NCBI RefSeq assembly: GCF_017942085.1
Contig: NZ_JAGKSP010000001.1
Location: 1,162,765 to 1,226,764 of the forward strand
Origin: Paenibacillus lignilyticus
GTDB lineage: Bacteria; Bacillota; Bacilli; Paenibacillales; Paenibacillaceae
Length of the DNA: 64,000 nucleotides
Direction: 5' to 3'
The position numbers and the translations under genes were made by a program. The notes beneath the pieces are model-generated. The model searched no databases, was not told the DNA's origin, and was given only the letters and a program-made list of their open reading frames with translations. Below are positions 26,255-34,643 of the stretch, piece after piece (the stretch's first letter is position 1; each line of letters begins with the position of its first letter).

Positions 26255-26285
26255 GGTAATTCTAAACTCCTCTTCAAGTTGCAAA

Positions 26286-26316
26286 AAAGAAAAGAAGTCC
26301 TGTTAAGGACCCCTTC
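26286..26316 (-). terminator. Terminator of the Spo0E-like gene
   Basis: On the minus strand GAAGGGGTCC (26307-26316) pairs with GGACTTC (26294-26300), two bulged bases, followed by TTTTCTTTTTT. Confidence 0.75.
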
Positions 26317-26344
26317 TCAGGTGAAGAATCATCGGCACGAGTCT

Positions 26345-26557
26345 TTACGACTGCTGCGCCCAGCTTCTTCGAAATTGCATATATTCATTTATCTTCTTAT
26401 CCAGACGGCGGCTTAAGTCGATCACTTTCTCAGAGCCGAATGTCGCTTCTTCGACATAAGACTGTTCCATCTTCATGCGCAGCGCATATATTTCGTCTTC
26501 CAATCGGCGTATAGATGATGAGGACAAAAGCTTAAGACCCGTTTTCGCACAAGTCAT
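26345..26557 (-). CDS. Spo0E-family aspartyl-phosphate phosphatase
   Basis: A 70-residue two-helix protein. LSRRLDKKINEYM near residues 48-60 is the Spo0E signature (S-x2-LD-x2-I-x2-Y), which dephosphorylates Spo0A-P and so delays sporulation, or acts on another response regulator. AGGAGG lies seven bases before the ATG at 26557; earlier ATGs at 26563 and 26578 overlap or precede that site. The AT-rich region upstream (26585-26650) holds candidate promoter boxes. It is a single-gene transcript with its own terminator. Which phospho-protein it targets is not visible. Confidence 0.85.
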   Translation of the reverse strand: MTCAKTGLKLLSSSSIRRLEDEIYALRMKMEQSYVEEATFGSEKVIDLSRRLDKKINEYMQFRRSWAQQS

Positions 26558-26665
26558 GGCCATCCCTCCTGTCATCACTCAACAAAACTTAACGACGCTT
26601 GTGCAATGCGTTTATAAAGTTTTATTAAATTATAACAAAGTCTGACAAAAATGAGTATACCTATT

Positions 26666-27883
26666 TTAATTTCCCTTAAGTTTCCTCACGTAATTGCCAA
26701 TCCGCTCAATCGCTTCCGTAATTTGATTCACGGAAGTCGCATAGGAGCAGCGCAGATGACCTTCTCCGCCAAGTCCGAATACATCACCGGGCACTGCAGC
26801 AACTTTCTGATCGTTCAGCAATCCCGTGGCAAATTCCTCTGAGGTTAAGCCAAGTCCGGCAATGGATGGGAATGCATAGAAAGCGCCTTGCGGCTCATGG
26901 CATTGCAATCCAATATCACGGAATCCTTGCACGACGAGCCGACGACGTTGGTTGTAAGATTCCACCATACGATTCTTTTCATCCATGCCGTTACGCAGCG
27001 CTTCAAGAGCAGCCACCTGAGACATGTTCGATGCGCACATGACCGTGTATTGATGAATCTTCAGCATTGCCGAGATGAGCTCGCTGTGACCGCAAGCATA
27101 ACCGATCCGCCAGCCCGTCATCGCAAACGACTTCGAGAAGCCGCTCACCAGAATGGTGCGATCCTTCATGCCCGGCATCGAAGGGAAGCTGACATGCTTC
27201 GAGCCATACGTAAGCTCTGCATAAATCTCATCGGAAATGACGATAAGATCGTTCTCCTCCACGACTTTAGCAATCGGCAGCCAATCCTCATACGTCATAA
27301 TACCGCCTGTCGGATTGCTTGGATAACAGAGAATGAGCACTTTCGAACGAGGTGTTATCGCTGCTTTGAGCGATTCAGCTGTCAGCTTGAATTGATCCTT
27401 CGCAAAGGTTTCTACCCCGACAGGCACCCCGCCGCTCAGCGCGGTAATCGGAGAGTAGGAAATGTAACAAGGTTCAGGAACCAGGATTTCGTCGCCCGGC
27501 GAAATCAAGGCACGCAGTGCCAAGTCGATCGCTTCGCTGCCGCCGACGGTTACGAGAATCTCGTTCGCCGGATTATAAGCCACATCGAATTCCCGGTCCA
27601 TGTAGATCCCGATCTCTTCACGAAGCTCAGGTGTTCCCGCATTCGAGGTATATTGTGTCTTGCCCATTTCAAGCGCATAGACGCATGCTTCGCGCACATG
27701 CCACGGCGTTACAAAATCAGGCTCGCCGACACCAAGTGTAATAATATCTTTACGACCGCTTGCTAAGTCAAAAAACCGACGAATACCGGAAGGTTTGATT
27801 CCTCTAACTTGCGGAGACAAGTAATCTGCCATCGACGTGCGGCGCGTCAGCGTGCCGCTTTGCTTCTCTTCATCTTTTATCAT
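26666..27883 (-). CDS. alaT: Aminotransferase, AlaT/PatA-like
   Basis: A 405-residue fold-type I PLP enzyme. The PLP lysine is in SGFSKSFAMTGWRIGY, with LGVGEPDFVTP and CYPSNPTGGIM as substrate and cofactor loops. It lies directly after an Lrp/AsnC-type regulator (13-base gap), the same arrangement as alaR-alaT (yugG-yugH) of B. subtilis, where AlaT makes alanine from pyruvate. I assign alaT from that synteny plus family, so the substrate is inferred. The start is the ATG at 27883 with AAAGGGTGAT ahead. No terminator is visible after the stop. Confidence 0.85.
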   Translation of the reverse strand: MIKDEEKQSGTLTRRTSMADYLSPQVRGIKPSGIRRFFDLASGRKDIITLGVGEPDFVTPWHVREACVYALEMGKTQYTSNAGTPELREEIGIYMDREFDVAYNPANEILVTVGGSEAIDLALRALISPGDEILVPEPCYISYSPITALSGGVPVGVETFAKDQFKLTAESLKAAITPRSKVLILCYPSNPTGGIMTYEDWLPIAKVVEENDLIVISDEIYAELTYGSKHVSFPSMPGMKDRTILVSGFSKSFAMTGWRIGYACGHSELISAMLKIHQYTVMCASNMSQVAALEALRNGMDEKNRMVESYNQRRRLVVQGFRDIGLQCHEPQGAFYAFPSIAGLGLTSEEFATGLLNDQKVAAVPGDVFGLGGEGHLRCSYATSVNQITEAIERIGNYVRKLKGN

Positions 27884-27896
27884 AAGCAATCACCCT

Positions 27897-28388
27897 TTAC
27901 GGCGAGACGAGAAGACGGTGGTCGTCCTCATGCTCTTCGAATATAATGCCGTCTTGCTTATATTTTTTAAGTATAAAAAAGGTCTTGGTGGAAAGTACGG
28001 CATCGATCGGAGACAGCTTATTGGATACGAAGGAAGCAACGTCTTTAAGCGTTTTCCCTTGCACCTCAACGAGCAGATCATAGGCACCCGACATGAGATA
28101 AACCGATTTCACTTCCGGATATAAATAAATGCGTTCCGCAATGCCTTCAAACCCGCGGCCGCGCTCTGGCGTAATTTGGACTTCAATAAGTGCGGTTACT
28201 TTCTCATCTTCAACCTTGCTCCAATTGACAACGGTCGCATATTTGACGATGACGTGATCCTGCTCCATCTCCGCAATCGCTTGCTTCACCTCCGCCGCTG
28301 GCGCGTCCAGCATTGTCGCGATCAGTTCCGCGCTGCGTCTTGCATCTTCTTTCAGCAGTTCAAGTATTTGCATTTTCCGTTCATTCAT
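27897..28388 (-). CDS. alaR: Lrp/AsnC-family regulator (AlaR-like)
   Basis: A 163-residue regulator. The N-terminal winged helix (MNERKMQILELLKEDARRSA onward) binds DNA; the C-terminal RAM domain (VTALIEVQITPERGRGF, YLMSGAYDLLVEVQG) binds an amino acid and forms octamers. AGGAGG lies eight bases before the ATG at 28388. It is transcribed with the AlaT-like aminotransferase and, by analogy with B. subtilis AlaR, probably activates that gene in response to alanine. The gene name rests on this arrangement. Confidence 0.85.
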   Translation of the reverse strand: MNERKMQILELLKEDARRSAELIATMLDAPAAEVKQAIAEMEQDHVIVKYATVVNWSKVEDEKVTALIEVQITPERGRGFEGIAERIYLYPEVKSVYLMSGAYDLLVEVQGKTLKDVASFVSNKLSPIDAVLSTKTFFILKKYKQDGIIFEEHEDDHRLLVSP

Positions 28389-28556
28389 CGTCAAACCCTC
28401 CTGATTCTTCAAATCGTCCCGCAAAGCTTACAAGCCCGCGATGTGAAATAGCTATAAAGACTATATTACAACGAATCCAAGCATCCTGCAAAGCAGAAAA
28501 GCGCGGCAGCCCGCCTGCTTTGGACAACGTTTCTGGCCGTCAACCGGAAAATAATG

Positions 28557-28587
28557 CAAGAGCTGTCGCATTTCGCGGCAGCTCTTG
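28557..28587 (-). terminator. Terminator of the CotF-like operon
   Basis: CAAGAGCTGCCG (28576-28587 read on minus) and CGACAGCTCTTG (28557-28568) form a 12-base stem with one mismatch, followed by CATTATTTT. Confidence 0.65.
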
Positions 28588-28614
28588 GATTGGACAGCTA
28601 TTGTGGTGCTTGGT

Positions 28615-29037
28615 TTACATATAATACGAGTTGGAGTTTACCGGCGTTTGGCTTTGATGGGCGGGCTGAGGCGGATGGTACTGTCCGTAAACCGGAGCGC
28701 TGCGGTAACCGCCATACCCCAAATTCAATTGCTGCAGGAACTGCTGCGTCTTCTGCGCGGTTTGTTGATTTTGCTTCAGCTGTTTATCTATCTCTTGGCG
28801 CAGCGCGGCTGATGAGGCGCTGTACATATTGTTTTGCTCCATTATTTTATAGAGATGTCCCTGCATCTGCAGCGTACTGTTCATTAGATTGGTGAACAGC
28901 TGACGAATTTCTTGACAGCTTGATTCGGTGGCTGCTGTTGCATACTCGCGAACAACACGCTTGAGATCTGCTAAGACCGTGTAGGCCAGGTCTTCGTCTG
29001 ACAATATCGGCTGGGCTTGTCCTTGTTGTTGAAACAT
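28615..29037 (-). CDS. CotF-like spore coat protein
   Basis: A 140-residue protein with the helical Coat F domain: LSDEDLAYTVLADLKRVVRE, then ATESSCQEIRQLFTNLM, with a Gln- and Tyr-rich C-terminal tail (QQTAQKTQQFLQQLNLGYGG). Coat F proteins are ferritin-like helical bundles found in the spore coat. AGGAGG six bases before the ATG marks the start. It follows a 74-residue partner by 18 bases, an arrangement common for paired CotF-like genes. It is probably expressed in the mother cell during sporulation; no sporulation sigma factor box was identified with confidence. Confidence 0.8.
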   Translation of the reverse strand: MFQQQGQAQPILSDEDLAYTVLADLKRVVREYATAATESSCQEIRQLFTNLMNSTLQMQGHLYKIMEQNNMYSASSAALRQEIDKQLKQNQQTAQKTQQFLQQLNLGYGGYRSAPVYGQYHPPQPAHQSQTPVNSNSYYM

Positions 29038-29055
29038 GCTGTTCCTCCTGAAAAG

Positions 29056-29280
29056 TTAATTCTGTGGCTGGGTCGGCGACAGTGGCTGGTGCTGGCTGAG
29101 CGCTTGAAGCAGCATCTGGGTATGCTGCTGGTGAGTTTGAATCATTTGCATACTCGCTTGCTTTAATGCAGGCGTAGTAGCCGAAGCAGCCATGACCGCA
29201 TTTTGTTTGATGAGCAAATCTTCGTTTGACAACGAATCCACCACATACTCCATTTCTTTGGCAGTTATCGGTTGTAGCAT
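29056..29280 (-). CDS. Small CotF-associated coat protein
   Basis: A 74-residue protein whose helical segment ITAKEMEYVVDSLSNEDLLI resembles the N-terminal region of Coat F proteins, with a Gln/His-rich end. It is 18 bases upstream of the CotF-like gene. AGGAGG seven bases before the ATG at 29280 decides the start over the longer frame at 29307. It presumably assembles with its neighbour in the spore coat. Confidence 0.7.
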   Translation of the reverse strand: MLQPITAKEMEYVVDSLSNEDLLIKQNAVMAASATTPALKQASMQMIQTHQQHTQMLLQALSQHQPLSPTQPQN

Positions 29281-29350
29281 TGTGTCCCTCCTGTATTTCC
29301 ATTTCATTCATTACTTGATTACCATTCCCGCAATCGGTATTTCTTATGTA

Positions 29351-29382
29351 GCCGGCCTCTCCGCATGCGGGGAAGAAGCCGG
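29351..29382 (-). terminator. GC-rich hairpin after the DUF2642-like gene
   Basis: GCCGGCCTCTCCGC pairs imperfectly with GCGGGGAAGAAGCCGG. No T-run follows, so termination strength is uncertain. Confidence 0.35.
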
Positions 29383-29394
29383 TGACGGTTCTTG

Positions 29395-30060
29395 TTAAGG
29401 AAGATGGACTGTCTTTACGTGATCGAAGTGCAAATATACCGCATTCCCGCCCGCTGTCGATAGTTCGATCATATTTTGGTCGAGGCCTTTGAGGACACCG
29501 ATCTTGTTCGGATTCTCGCCGAGATCCAGTATAACGAATTCACCTATGAGTTTTCTCAGCTGCTGATCAAAGGTGCGCGCAAGTGTAATAGGTGATGGTT
29601 TTAGCGGAAACTGCTCCGGAGTTAAAGTGTACGGTGTCACGTTAGGATTGTAAGGAATTAAATATTTGAGATGATGCAGTGAAATAATGACGGAATGGTA
29701 GACCGGTGAATAAAAGACGAAGAAATCATTCATCACGCTCGTGAGATAGCCATGGATGGATTGATTGCCGGTGATATAGAGCTCGGAGAACATCCCTTTG
29801 GCATTCATCAGCACTTTGCGATAGGAGATGGGATCATTTTGCGGTTCGAAAGGTAATTCCGGCACGTCTATTTCTTGAGCCTCACTTTTGGCAAGACGGA
29901 GCTGCTGCAAATGGATTAAAGGAACATAGAGAAATTGCGTACCGTTATGAAGCACGAGAATATCTTGACCTATATCAATCAATTTGCCGCGAATAGGAAT
30001 TGTTTTTCCCGAAATATCAAGCTCGACATAACGGTCTAATAAAGGGTGACGATGTTTCAT
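29395..30060 (-). CDS. DUF2642/CotB-like three-module coat protein
   Basis: A 221-residue protein built of three related beta-rich modules, each ending in a hydrophobic strand plus HL/HV-K: about residues 8-55 (GKLIDIGQDILVLHNG, IHLQQL), 90-135 (HSVIISLHHLKYLIP) and 168-221 (LHFDHVKTVHLP). The pattern fits the DUF2642 family and the repeated module of CotB, but there is no repetitive tail. AAAGGAGG nine bases before the ATG is excellent. It lies in the coat island next to the CotB-like gene and is probably a coat or spore-surface protein. Function otherwise unknown. Confidence 0.65.
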   Translation of the reverse strand: MKHRHPLLDRYVELDISGKTIPIRGKLIDIGQDILVLHNGTQFLYVPLIHLQQLRLAKSEAQEIDVPELPFEPQNDPISYRKVLMNAKGMFSELYITGNQSIHGYLTSVMNDFFVFYSPVYHSVIISLHHLKYLIPYNPNVTPYTLTPEQFPLKPSPITLARTFDQQLRKLIGEFVILDLGENPNKIGVLKGLDQNMIELSTAGGNAVYLHFDHVKTVHLP

Positions 30061-30691
30061 GAAAATCGACCTCCTTTCATCCTATTAATTGCGTTCATGC
30101 ATATAGACAGAGTAGACTGGCAAGCAGTCCTGCCGGGATGACAACGTAACAGAAGGCGGATTCTTCCACATGTTCGGGAGTATGATCGCTGTAAGCCGTC
30201 CACAACCTATCCATACCGAACGCAAACAAGAGGATATTCCGGGGAGTCTTCGCTGCCAAATCTCACGAACTTCGGCCGTACTAAACACCGGCTGCAGACA
30301 TCCATTCGATCGGCACCCCTAGGCCGGATCCGTAAGAAGAACCCAGCCCGGGCTGCGACGACAACCTTAATGCCAAATCGTTACCAGCTGCCATTCGACA
30401 ATTGATTCGTGTAACAATGCCATTTCATGCTGCAGGCTTAATCAGTTAGTACATAGATACGTTCTCTGCTGCCGACGTGTCTCGTAGACTTAAACCGTGC
30501 GATAGGTCGAGATACGTCTAGGTATTTGTGTGCGGTAATTAAGATACAGCAGCCCCGATAGAGTGTGCATAAAGATAGATAGATGAACAGATGAATGGCA
30601 TGCGTAAGTCTAGTGCTGCATGTCGATGAGAGGTAAAGCAAGGCTGCTGCCGGGGCTGGCAGACTTCGTTAGCCCCGGCTTGCAATCAGCC
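30061..30691. other. Gene-free region between coat genes
   Basis: About 630 bases with only short, unconvincing frames. It contains a hairpin GCCGGGGCT/AGCCCCGGC (30649-30679) just past the CotB-like stop, likely its terminator though without a T-run, and AT-rich stretches (30430-30600) rich in TAGATA-like words that may hold a sporulation promoter for the gene at 30060. Confidence 0.4.
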
Positions 30692-31459
30692 TTATTTACC
30701 ACCATAGTAGCCGGTTTTTTTGTTTCCTTTTTTATTCGTTTTCTTCGTTGCGTTGTTGCGTCCGGAACGATTACCGCCGCTGCCGCCGCTGCCGCCGCTT
30801 CCACCGCTACCGCCAGTTCCGCCGCTGCCGCCGCTGCCGCCAGTTCCACCGCTGCCGCCGCTGCTGCCGCTGCTGCCTTTACTGCCATTGCTGCCTTTGC
30901 TGCCTCTGCTGCCGCCGCTTGCATATGCGCCTGCAGTTTTAACTGTTTTGATGTGGTAGAGCGGGATTTGAACCAATTCAGGTCCGACTACGAGCAGCAA
31001 TGCTTCGTTGCCAACGCCTGCTACGAAACCTTCGATGCGCTCAGGGCCACCCCAGTTGATTTGCACGAATTTACGAGTCAAGTTGCGCAGTACGCCTGGA
31101 AAGCTATCAGCTTCAACAAATTTCGCATGCGAGAAACGGCTAGTTTGACCAGGAAGATCCGTTACGCTTTTCACGTGGGAAGAGTTAACGTATACGACAC
31201 CTTCTTTAGTTTTTACAACAAGATAACCTGGTTTTACAGCGAGCATTCTTCCTTCTAACGACTCAGGTCCGCCGCGGTTGATGCGAACCACCATACCTAC
31301 TTGAGATTCCAAGAAATTGTGACCTCCCGAATGATGACTTTTGTGACTCTTGTGGCTTTTGTGACTTTTGTTGTTGTTGCAGCATGAGTTTGTTCCTGCC
31401 CCTTGGTTCGCTAGCGCTCCAAACGGTTTGTAGCTGACTGCATTGTTTCTGACATCCAT
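30692..31459 (-). CDS. cotB: CotB-like spore coat protein with Gly-Ser tail
   Basis: A 255-residue protein. Two modules match the B. subtilis CotB repeat: residues 50-97 (INRGGPESLEGRMLAV, VVYVNSSHVKSVT) and 115-166 (QINWGGPERIEGFVAG, VQIPLYHIKTVK). B. subtilis CotB has three and a Ser-Lys-rich tail phosphorylated by CotH. Here the tail (about residues 175-235) is Gly-Ser-X triplets, then a basic end. A Lys-Ser-His stretch lies at 31-47. GGAGGG eight bases before the ATG sets the start. A cotH-type kinase gene and a Gly-X-Y protein gene are divergent next door, so this is a likely kinase substrate in the outer coat. Confidence 0.75.
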   Translation of the reverse strand: MDVRNNAVSYKPFGALANQGAGTNSCCNNNKSHKSHKSHKSHHSGGHNFLESQVGMVVRINRGGPESLEGRMLAVKPGYLVVKTKEGVVYVNSSHVKSVTDLPGQTSRFSHAKFVEADSFPGVLRNLTRKFVQINWGGPERIEGFVAGVGNEALLLVVGPELVQIPLYHIKTVKTAGAYASGGSRGSKGSNGSKGSSGSSGGSGGTGGSGGSGGTGGSGGSGGSGGSGGNRSGRNNATKKTNKKGNKKTGYYGGK

Positions 31460-31763
31460 ACCAAAATCCCTCCGTAATTAATAGATTTTGACCTGTACCA
31501 CGTAGACCACCGGCGCAAATACGTTACGATCACGACTACCAAAATACCGGTTCATCCATCTCGCTTCGACATTCATCCCTCCATTACTTGCCCCGGTGAA
31601 ATCTATCATGGGAGACAATTTATAATGTATTTATATGTATCCCATATGTGAGCGGTACTAGATTGATATCTATTTTCTATAAGATTAAGCATATGACCCA
31701 GTGCGATTACTAGATTCGCTACATAGCTTGTATAGAATCTATTAAAAGGAGATGAATTTACAA
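31460..31763. promoter_or_regulatory. Divergent control region between coat genes
   Basis: About 300 AT-rich bases between the minus-strand CotB-like gene and the plus-strand Gly-X-Y gene. It must hold promoters for both. CATA-containing words occur (for example near 31690 and 31720), but no SigE or SigK box is convincing enough to mark. No gene is visible. Confidence 0.5.
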
Positions 31764-32441
31764 TTGTCCAACAACAAAAATAAAAGCAACGGCACTCGTG
31801 GCTCCCAAGGCACCGGCGGTACGCAAGGATCTCGTGGCTCTAAAGGTTCTCATGGCTCCCAAGGTACCGGCGGTACGCAGGGATCTCGTGGCTCTAAAGG
31901 TTCTCATGGCTCCCAAGGTACCGGCGGTACGCAGGGATCTCGTGGCTCTAAAGGTTCTCATGGCTCCCAAGGTACCGGCGGTACGCAAGGATCTCGTGGC
32001 TCTAAAGGTTCTCATGGCTCCCAAGGTACCGGCGGTACTCAGGGATCTCGCGGTACTAACGGTTCGCGCGGTACCGGCGGTACTCAAGGCTCCAACGGAT
32101 CATGCGGTTGGCCCGGCGTTGAGCCAACCCAAGATACAAACGGCTCTTGGGGTTATTCTTACGCGTTGCTGCTTGGCCCGGTAGCAGCCAGCTCGCGTAA
32201 CTCGAACGGTTCCCAAGGCTCCCGTGGCACTGGCGGTTCCCAAGGTTCCCGCGGTACCGGCGGCTCCCAAGGCTCGCGCGGTTCCCAAGGCTCCCGCGGT
32301 ACCGGCGGCTCCCAAGGCTCGCGCGGTTCCCAAGGCTCCCGCGGTACCGGCGGCTCCCAAGGCTCCCGCGGTTCCCAAGGTTCCCGCGGTACCGGCGGCT
32401 CTCACGGCTCGCGCGGTTCCAACGGCTCCCGCGGCAGATAA
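31764..32441 (+). CDS. Collagen-like Gly-X-Y repeat protein of the spore coat island
   Basis: A 225-residue protein almost entirely of Gly-X-Y triplets with Ser or Thr at X and no proline in the repeats. Block 1 has four near-identical 54-base units (first at 31800), each encoding GSQGTGGTQGSRGSKGSH. Block 2 (32212-32430) repeats 45-base units GTGGSQGSRGSQGSR. A non-repetitive segment with Cys, Trp and Tyr (about residues 114-150) splits the two. The start is TTG at 31764 with AGGAGATGA eight bases ahead; the ATG at 31752 lies inside that site. A terminator separates it from cotH. It occupies the position and has the composition of a CotG analogue. Confidence 0.75.
   Translation: MSNNKNKSNGTRGSQGTGGTQGSRGSKGSHGSQGTGGTQGSRGSKGSHGSQGTGGTQGSRGSKGSHGSQGTGGTQGSRGSKGSHGSQGTGGTQGSRGTNGSRGTGGTQGSNGSCGWPGVEPTQDTNGSWGYSYALLLGPVAASSRNSNGSQGSRGTGGSQGSRGTGGSQGSRGSQGSRGTGGSQGSRGSQGSRGTGGSQGSRGSQGSRGTGGSHGSRGSNGSRGR
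31800..32015 (+). repeat. 54-bp tandem repeats, four units
   Basis: Four units of 54 bases start at 31800, 31854, 31908 and 31962 and differ by only a few silent changes; a partial fifth follows. Such identity suggests recent expansion by slippage or recombination. Confidence 0.9.
32235..32415 (+). repeat. 45-bp tandem repeats
   Basis: Units of 45 bases beginning GGTACCGGCGGCTCCCAAGG recur with near-identity four times in the C-terminal half of the Gly-X-Y protein gene. Confidence 0.8.
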
Positions 32442-32484
32442 TCTGTGACCAATAGACATCTACCCGCATAGTGTAAATAAGCTG

Positions 32485-32517
32485 AAGCCTATCGAATGCG
32501 ATAGGCTTTATCTTTTG
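32485..32517 (+). terminator. Terminator of the Gly-X-Y repeat gene
   Basis: AAGCCTATCG (32485-32494), loop AATG, CGATAGGCTT (32499-32508), followed by TATCTTTT. Perfect ten-base stem. Confidence 0.85.
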
Positions 32518-32534
32518 CCTAAGGAGATGGTCTA

Positions 32535-33608
32535 ATGTCCGGGGAAGGACTGCCTACTCGAAAAATAACGATAAACAACGAGGACTTGCAGCGGCTCGAA
32601 TCCAACGTATGGAGCAATGAGTTTGCTCCCGTCAAGCTGGAGATGAACGGAAAGACGATAGATGCGCAGCTGCGGTTCCGCGGCGGCCATACTCGCAATT
32701 ATCCGAAGAAATCCTATGAAATCCGTTATGGCGATAATCAAATCCTGCACTGGAATGCAGAGTTCGACGATCCTTCCATGATCCGTAATGCGCTCTCGTT
32801 CCATTTCTTCAATATGATCAACGTGCCATCGCCAAGAACCAGACATATGTGGCTGGAATGGAACGGCTACCCGCACGGCGTTTATTTAGAAATCGAATCG
32901 GTGGATGATACGTTCTTTCGAAGAAGAAACATCGGCTCGCAAGCCCTCATCTACGCGGTCAACGATAAAGCGAACTTCGGCCTCTACGATTCGGAAACCG
33001 GTGAGCTGAAAGAATCGCTCTTCGACGGCTACCGCGTGATGAAAGGCTCCGATGAAACGAAGACGAAGCTGGTAAAGTTCGTGAAACGGATCAACAACCC
33101 CGCGAACAGCTCTTTGAAGAGCTATCTGGCGTATCGGCTTGATATCTACTTATATTTGAAGTGGCTGGCCGGTGCCGTGTTAACGGGCAATTATGACGGG
33201 TTTGATCAGAACTACGCTCTCTATGAGCATACGAAAACCGGCAAGTACCGCATCATTCCGTGGGATTATGAGGGGACATGGGGCCGCAACTGCTACGGGA
33301 GACTGTGCGGCAGCGACTTAGTGGACGTTAGAGGATATAATACGCTGACGAAGAAGGTATTGTCTTACAAATCGCACAGACAAATCTACCGTAAAATTCT
33401 AACCAATTTACTCGCCAGCAAATTTACGGTCAAAACCATTGAACCGATTATCGCCGACATGTACGAGAATTTAAGACCCGCCATTCGAGATGATTTCACG
33501 CGAAAATGGCCCTTATACGCTTTCGATGATGAGCCGCAATTGTTTATCAGCTATATCGAAGAACGCAGGGCCATTGTGCAGGATGAGCTTAATAATTGGG
33601 TGGATTAA
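32535..33608 (+). CDS. cotH: CotH-family spore coat protein kinase
   Basis: A 357-residue atypical protein kinase of the CotH family. The catalytic and metal-binding aspartates are visible: Asp221 in NYDGFDQNYALYEH and Asp244 in IPWDYEGTWG. Their 23-residue spacing equals that of the essential Asp228 and Asp251 of B. subtilis CotH, which phosphorylates serines in CotB and CotG. Length matches the family. AAGGAG eight bases before the ATG sets the start; a terminator just upstream means it needs its own promoter. Its neighbours, a CotB-like protein and a Ser-rich Gly-X-Y protein, are the obvious substrates. Substrate choice is inferred. Confidence 0.9.
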   Translation: MSGEGLPTRKITINNEDLQRLESNVWSNEFAPVKLEMNGKTIDAQLRFRGGHTRNYPKKSYEIRYGDNQILHWNAEFDDPSMIRNALSFHFFNMINVPSPRTRHMWLEWNGYPHGVYLEIESVDDTFFRRRNIGSQALIYAVNDKANFGLYDSETGELKESLFDGYRVMKGSDETKTKLVKFVKRINNPANSSLKSYLAYRLDIYLYLKWLAGAVLTGNYDGFDQNYALYEHTKTGKYRIIPWDYEGTWGRNCYGRLCGSDLVDVRGYNTLTKKVLSYKSHRQIYRKILTNLLASKFTVKTIEPIIADMYENLRPAIRDDFTRKWPLYAFDDEPQLFISYIEERRAIVQDELNNWVD

Positions 33609-33661
33609 GCTGAATGTTCGTTTACGTTATCCGAACGCGATCATTCTGCTGACAGATTGAC

Positions 33662-33694
33662 TTGCATTCGAACGATGCGTCGCCTCGAATGCAA
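33662..33694. terminator. Hairpin between convergent cotH and cysK
   Basis: TTGCATTCGA (33662-33671) and TCGAATGCAA (33685-33694) form a perfect ten-base stem. No T-run on either side, so it may be a weak bidirectional terminator. Confidence 0.45.
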
Positions 33695-33704
33695 CATGCT
33701 GCTT

Positions 33705-34622
33705 CTAGAACAATCCCATACTTAAGTATCGTTCGCCGCTGTCCGGGGCGATGCAAAGTACACGCCCGCCATCTCCGATTCGGCGGGCCTCCGCCATTGC
33801 CGTCCAGACGGCAGCTCCCGAGGAAGGACCCAGGAGCAGCCCTTCTTGTCGGGCCAGCAGACGCATCGTCCCGATGGCGTCCTCATCGGACACCTGAACG
33901 ATTTTATCATAGATGGATGTATTCAGAATGGCCGGCACAAATCCAGGGCTGGTGCCGACAAGCTTATGCGGCCCCGGCTTGCCGCCCGACAGTACGGGCG
34001 ACCCGAGCGGTTCCACTACGGCTATATAAAGCCCCGGAATCGCAGCTTTCAGCGCCTCCCCGGTTCCCGTAATCGTGCCGCCGGTTCCCGCCGTTGCAAC
34101 GAAAACGTCGAGACGTCCATCGGTTTGGCGGATGATTTCCTGAGCGGTGGTGGCGCGATGAATCGCCGGATTGGCCGGATTCTCGAACTGATTGGGAATA
34201 TAGCTTCCCGGCCGTTCTGCCTGCAGCTCGAATGCTCGTTTGATCGCACCCGGCATACGTTCTGCTGCCGGCGTTAGGACAACCTCGGCGCCATAGGCCT
34301 TCAGCAGGCCGATGCGTTCCTTCGTCATATTATCCGGCATGACGAGAATCAGCTTATAGCCTCGCGCCGCTGCATTCATAGCGAGCCCGATACCGGTATT
34401 TCCGCTGGTCGGCTCGATAATCGTGGCACCGGGCTTTAAAATGCCGTTCGCTTCTCCCGCTTCGATCAGCGCAAAAGCCGCTCGATCCTTCACGCTTCCG
34501 CTCGGATTGAACCGCTCCAGCTTCACCAGCACTTCCGCTGCTCCCGGCTCCTTCAGCCTGCGGAGCGCAACGACCGGCGTGCTGCCAATCAGCTCAGTCA
34601 CATTATTTACAATACGGGGCAT
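33705..34622 (-). CDS. cysK: Cysteine synthase (O-acetylserine sulfhydrylase)
   Basis: A 305-residue fold-type II PLP enzyme making cysteine from O-acetylserine and sulfide. The PLP lysine is Lys45 in NPSGSVKDRAA, the substrate loop is PTSGNTGIGLAM, and the phosphate-binding loop is TAGTGGTITGTGE. Length is normal for CysK. The ATG at 34622 has AAGG about 11 bases ahead; a GTG at 34631 is too close to that site. It is followed by a hairpin and lies 21 bases after an MFS gene on the same strand. CysK, CysM and cystathionine-synthase-like relatives are hard to separate, so the name is a family-level call. Confidence 0.9.
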   Translation of the reverse strand: MPRIVNNVTELIGSTPVVALRRLKEPGAAEVLVKLERFNPSGSVKDRAAFALIEAGEANGILKPGATIIEPTSGNTGIGLAMNAAARGYKLILVMPDNMTKERIGLLKAYGAEVVLTPAAERMPGAIKRAFELQAERPGSYIPNQFENPANPAIHRATTAQEIIRQTDGRLDVFVATAGTGGTITGTGEALKAAIPGLYIAVVEPLGSPVLSGGKPGPHKLVGTSPGFVPAILNTSIYDKIVQVSDEDAIGTMRLLARQEGLLLGPSSGAAVWTAMAEARRIGDGGRVLCIAPDSGERYLSMGLF

Positions 34623-34643
34623 ACACAGCACTACCTTCCATTG

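Noticed and set aside
30085..30641. Short frames (67 codons) in the coat intergenic region
   Set aside because: No ribosome binding site, no plausible protein composition.
31800..32430. Possible CRISPR array in the 45/54-bp repeats
   Set aside because: The repeats are contiguous, in frame and coding.
31758..32469. Repetitive frames overlapping the Gly-X-Y gene on both strands
   Set aside because: They arise from the tandem repeats. Only the plus-strand frame with Gly at every third residue has a ribosome binding site and a terminator in the right place.
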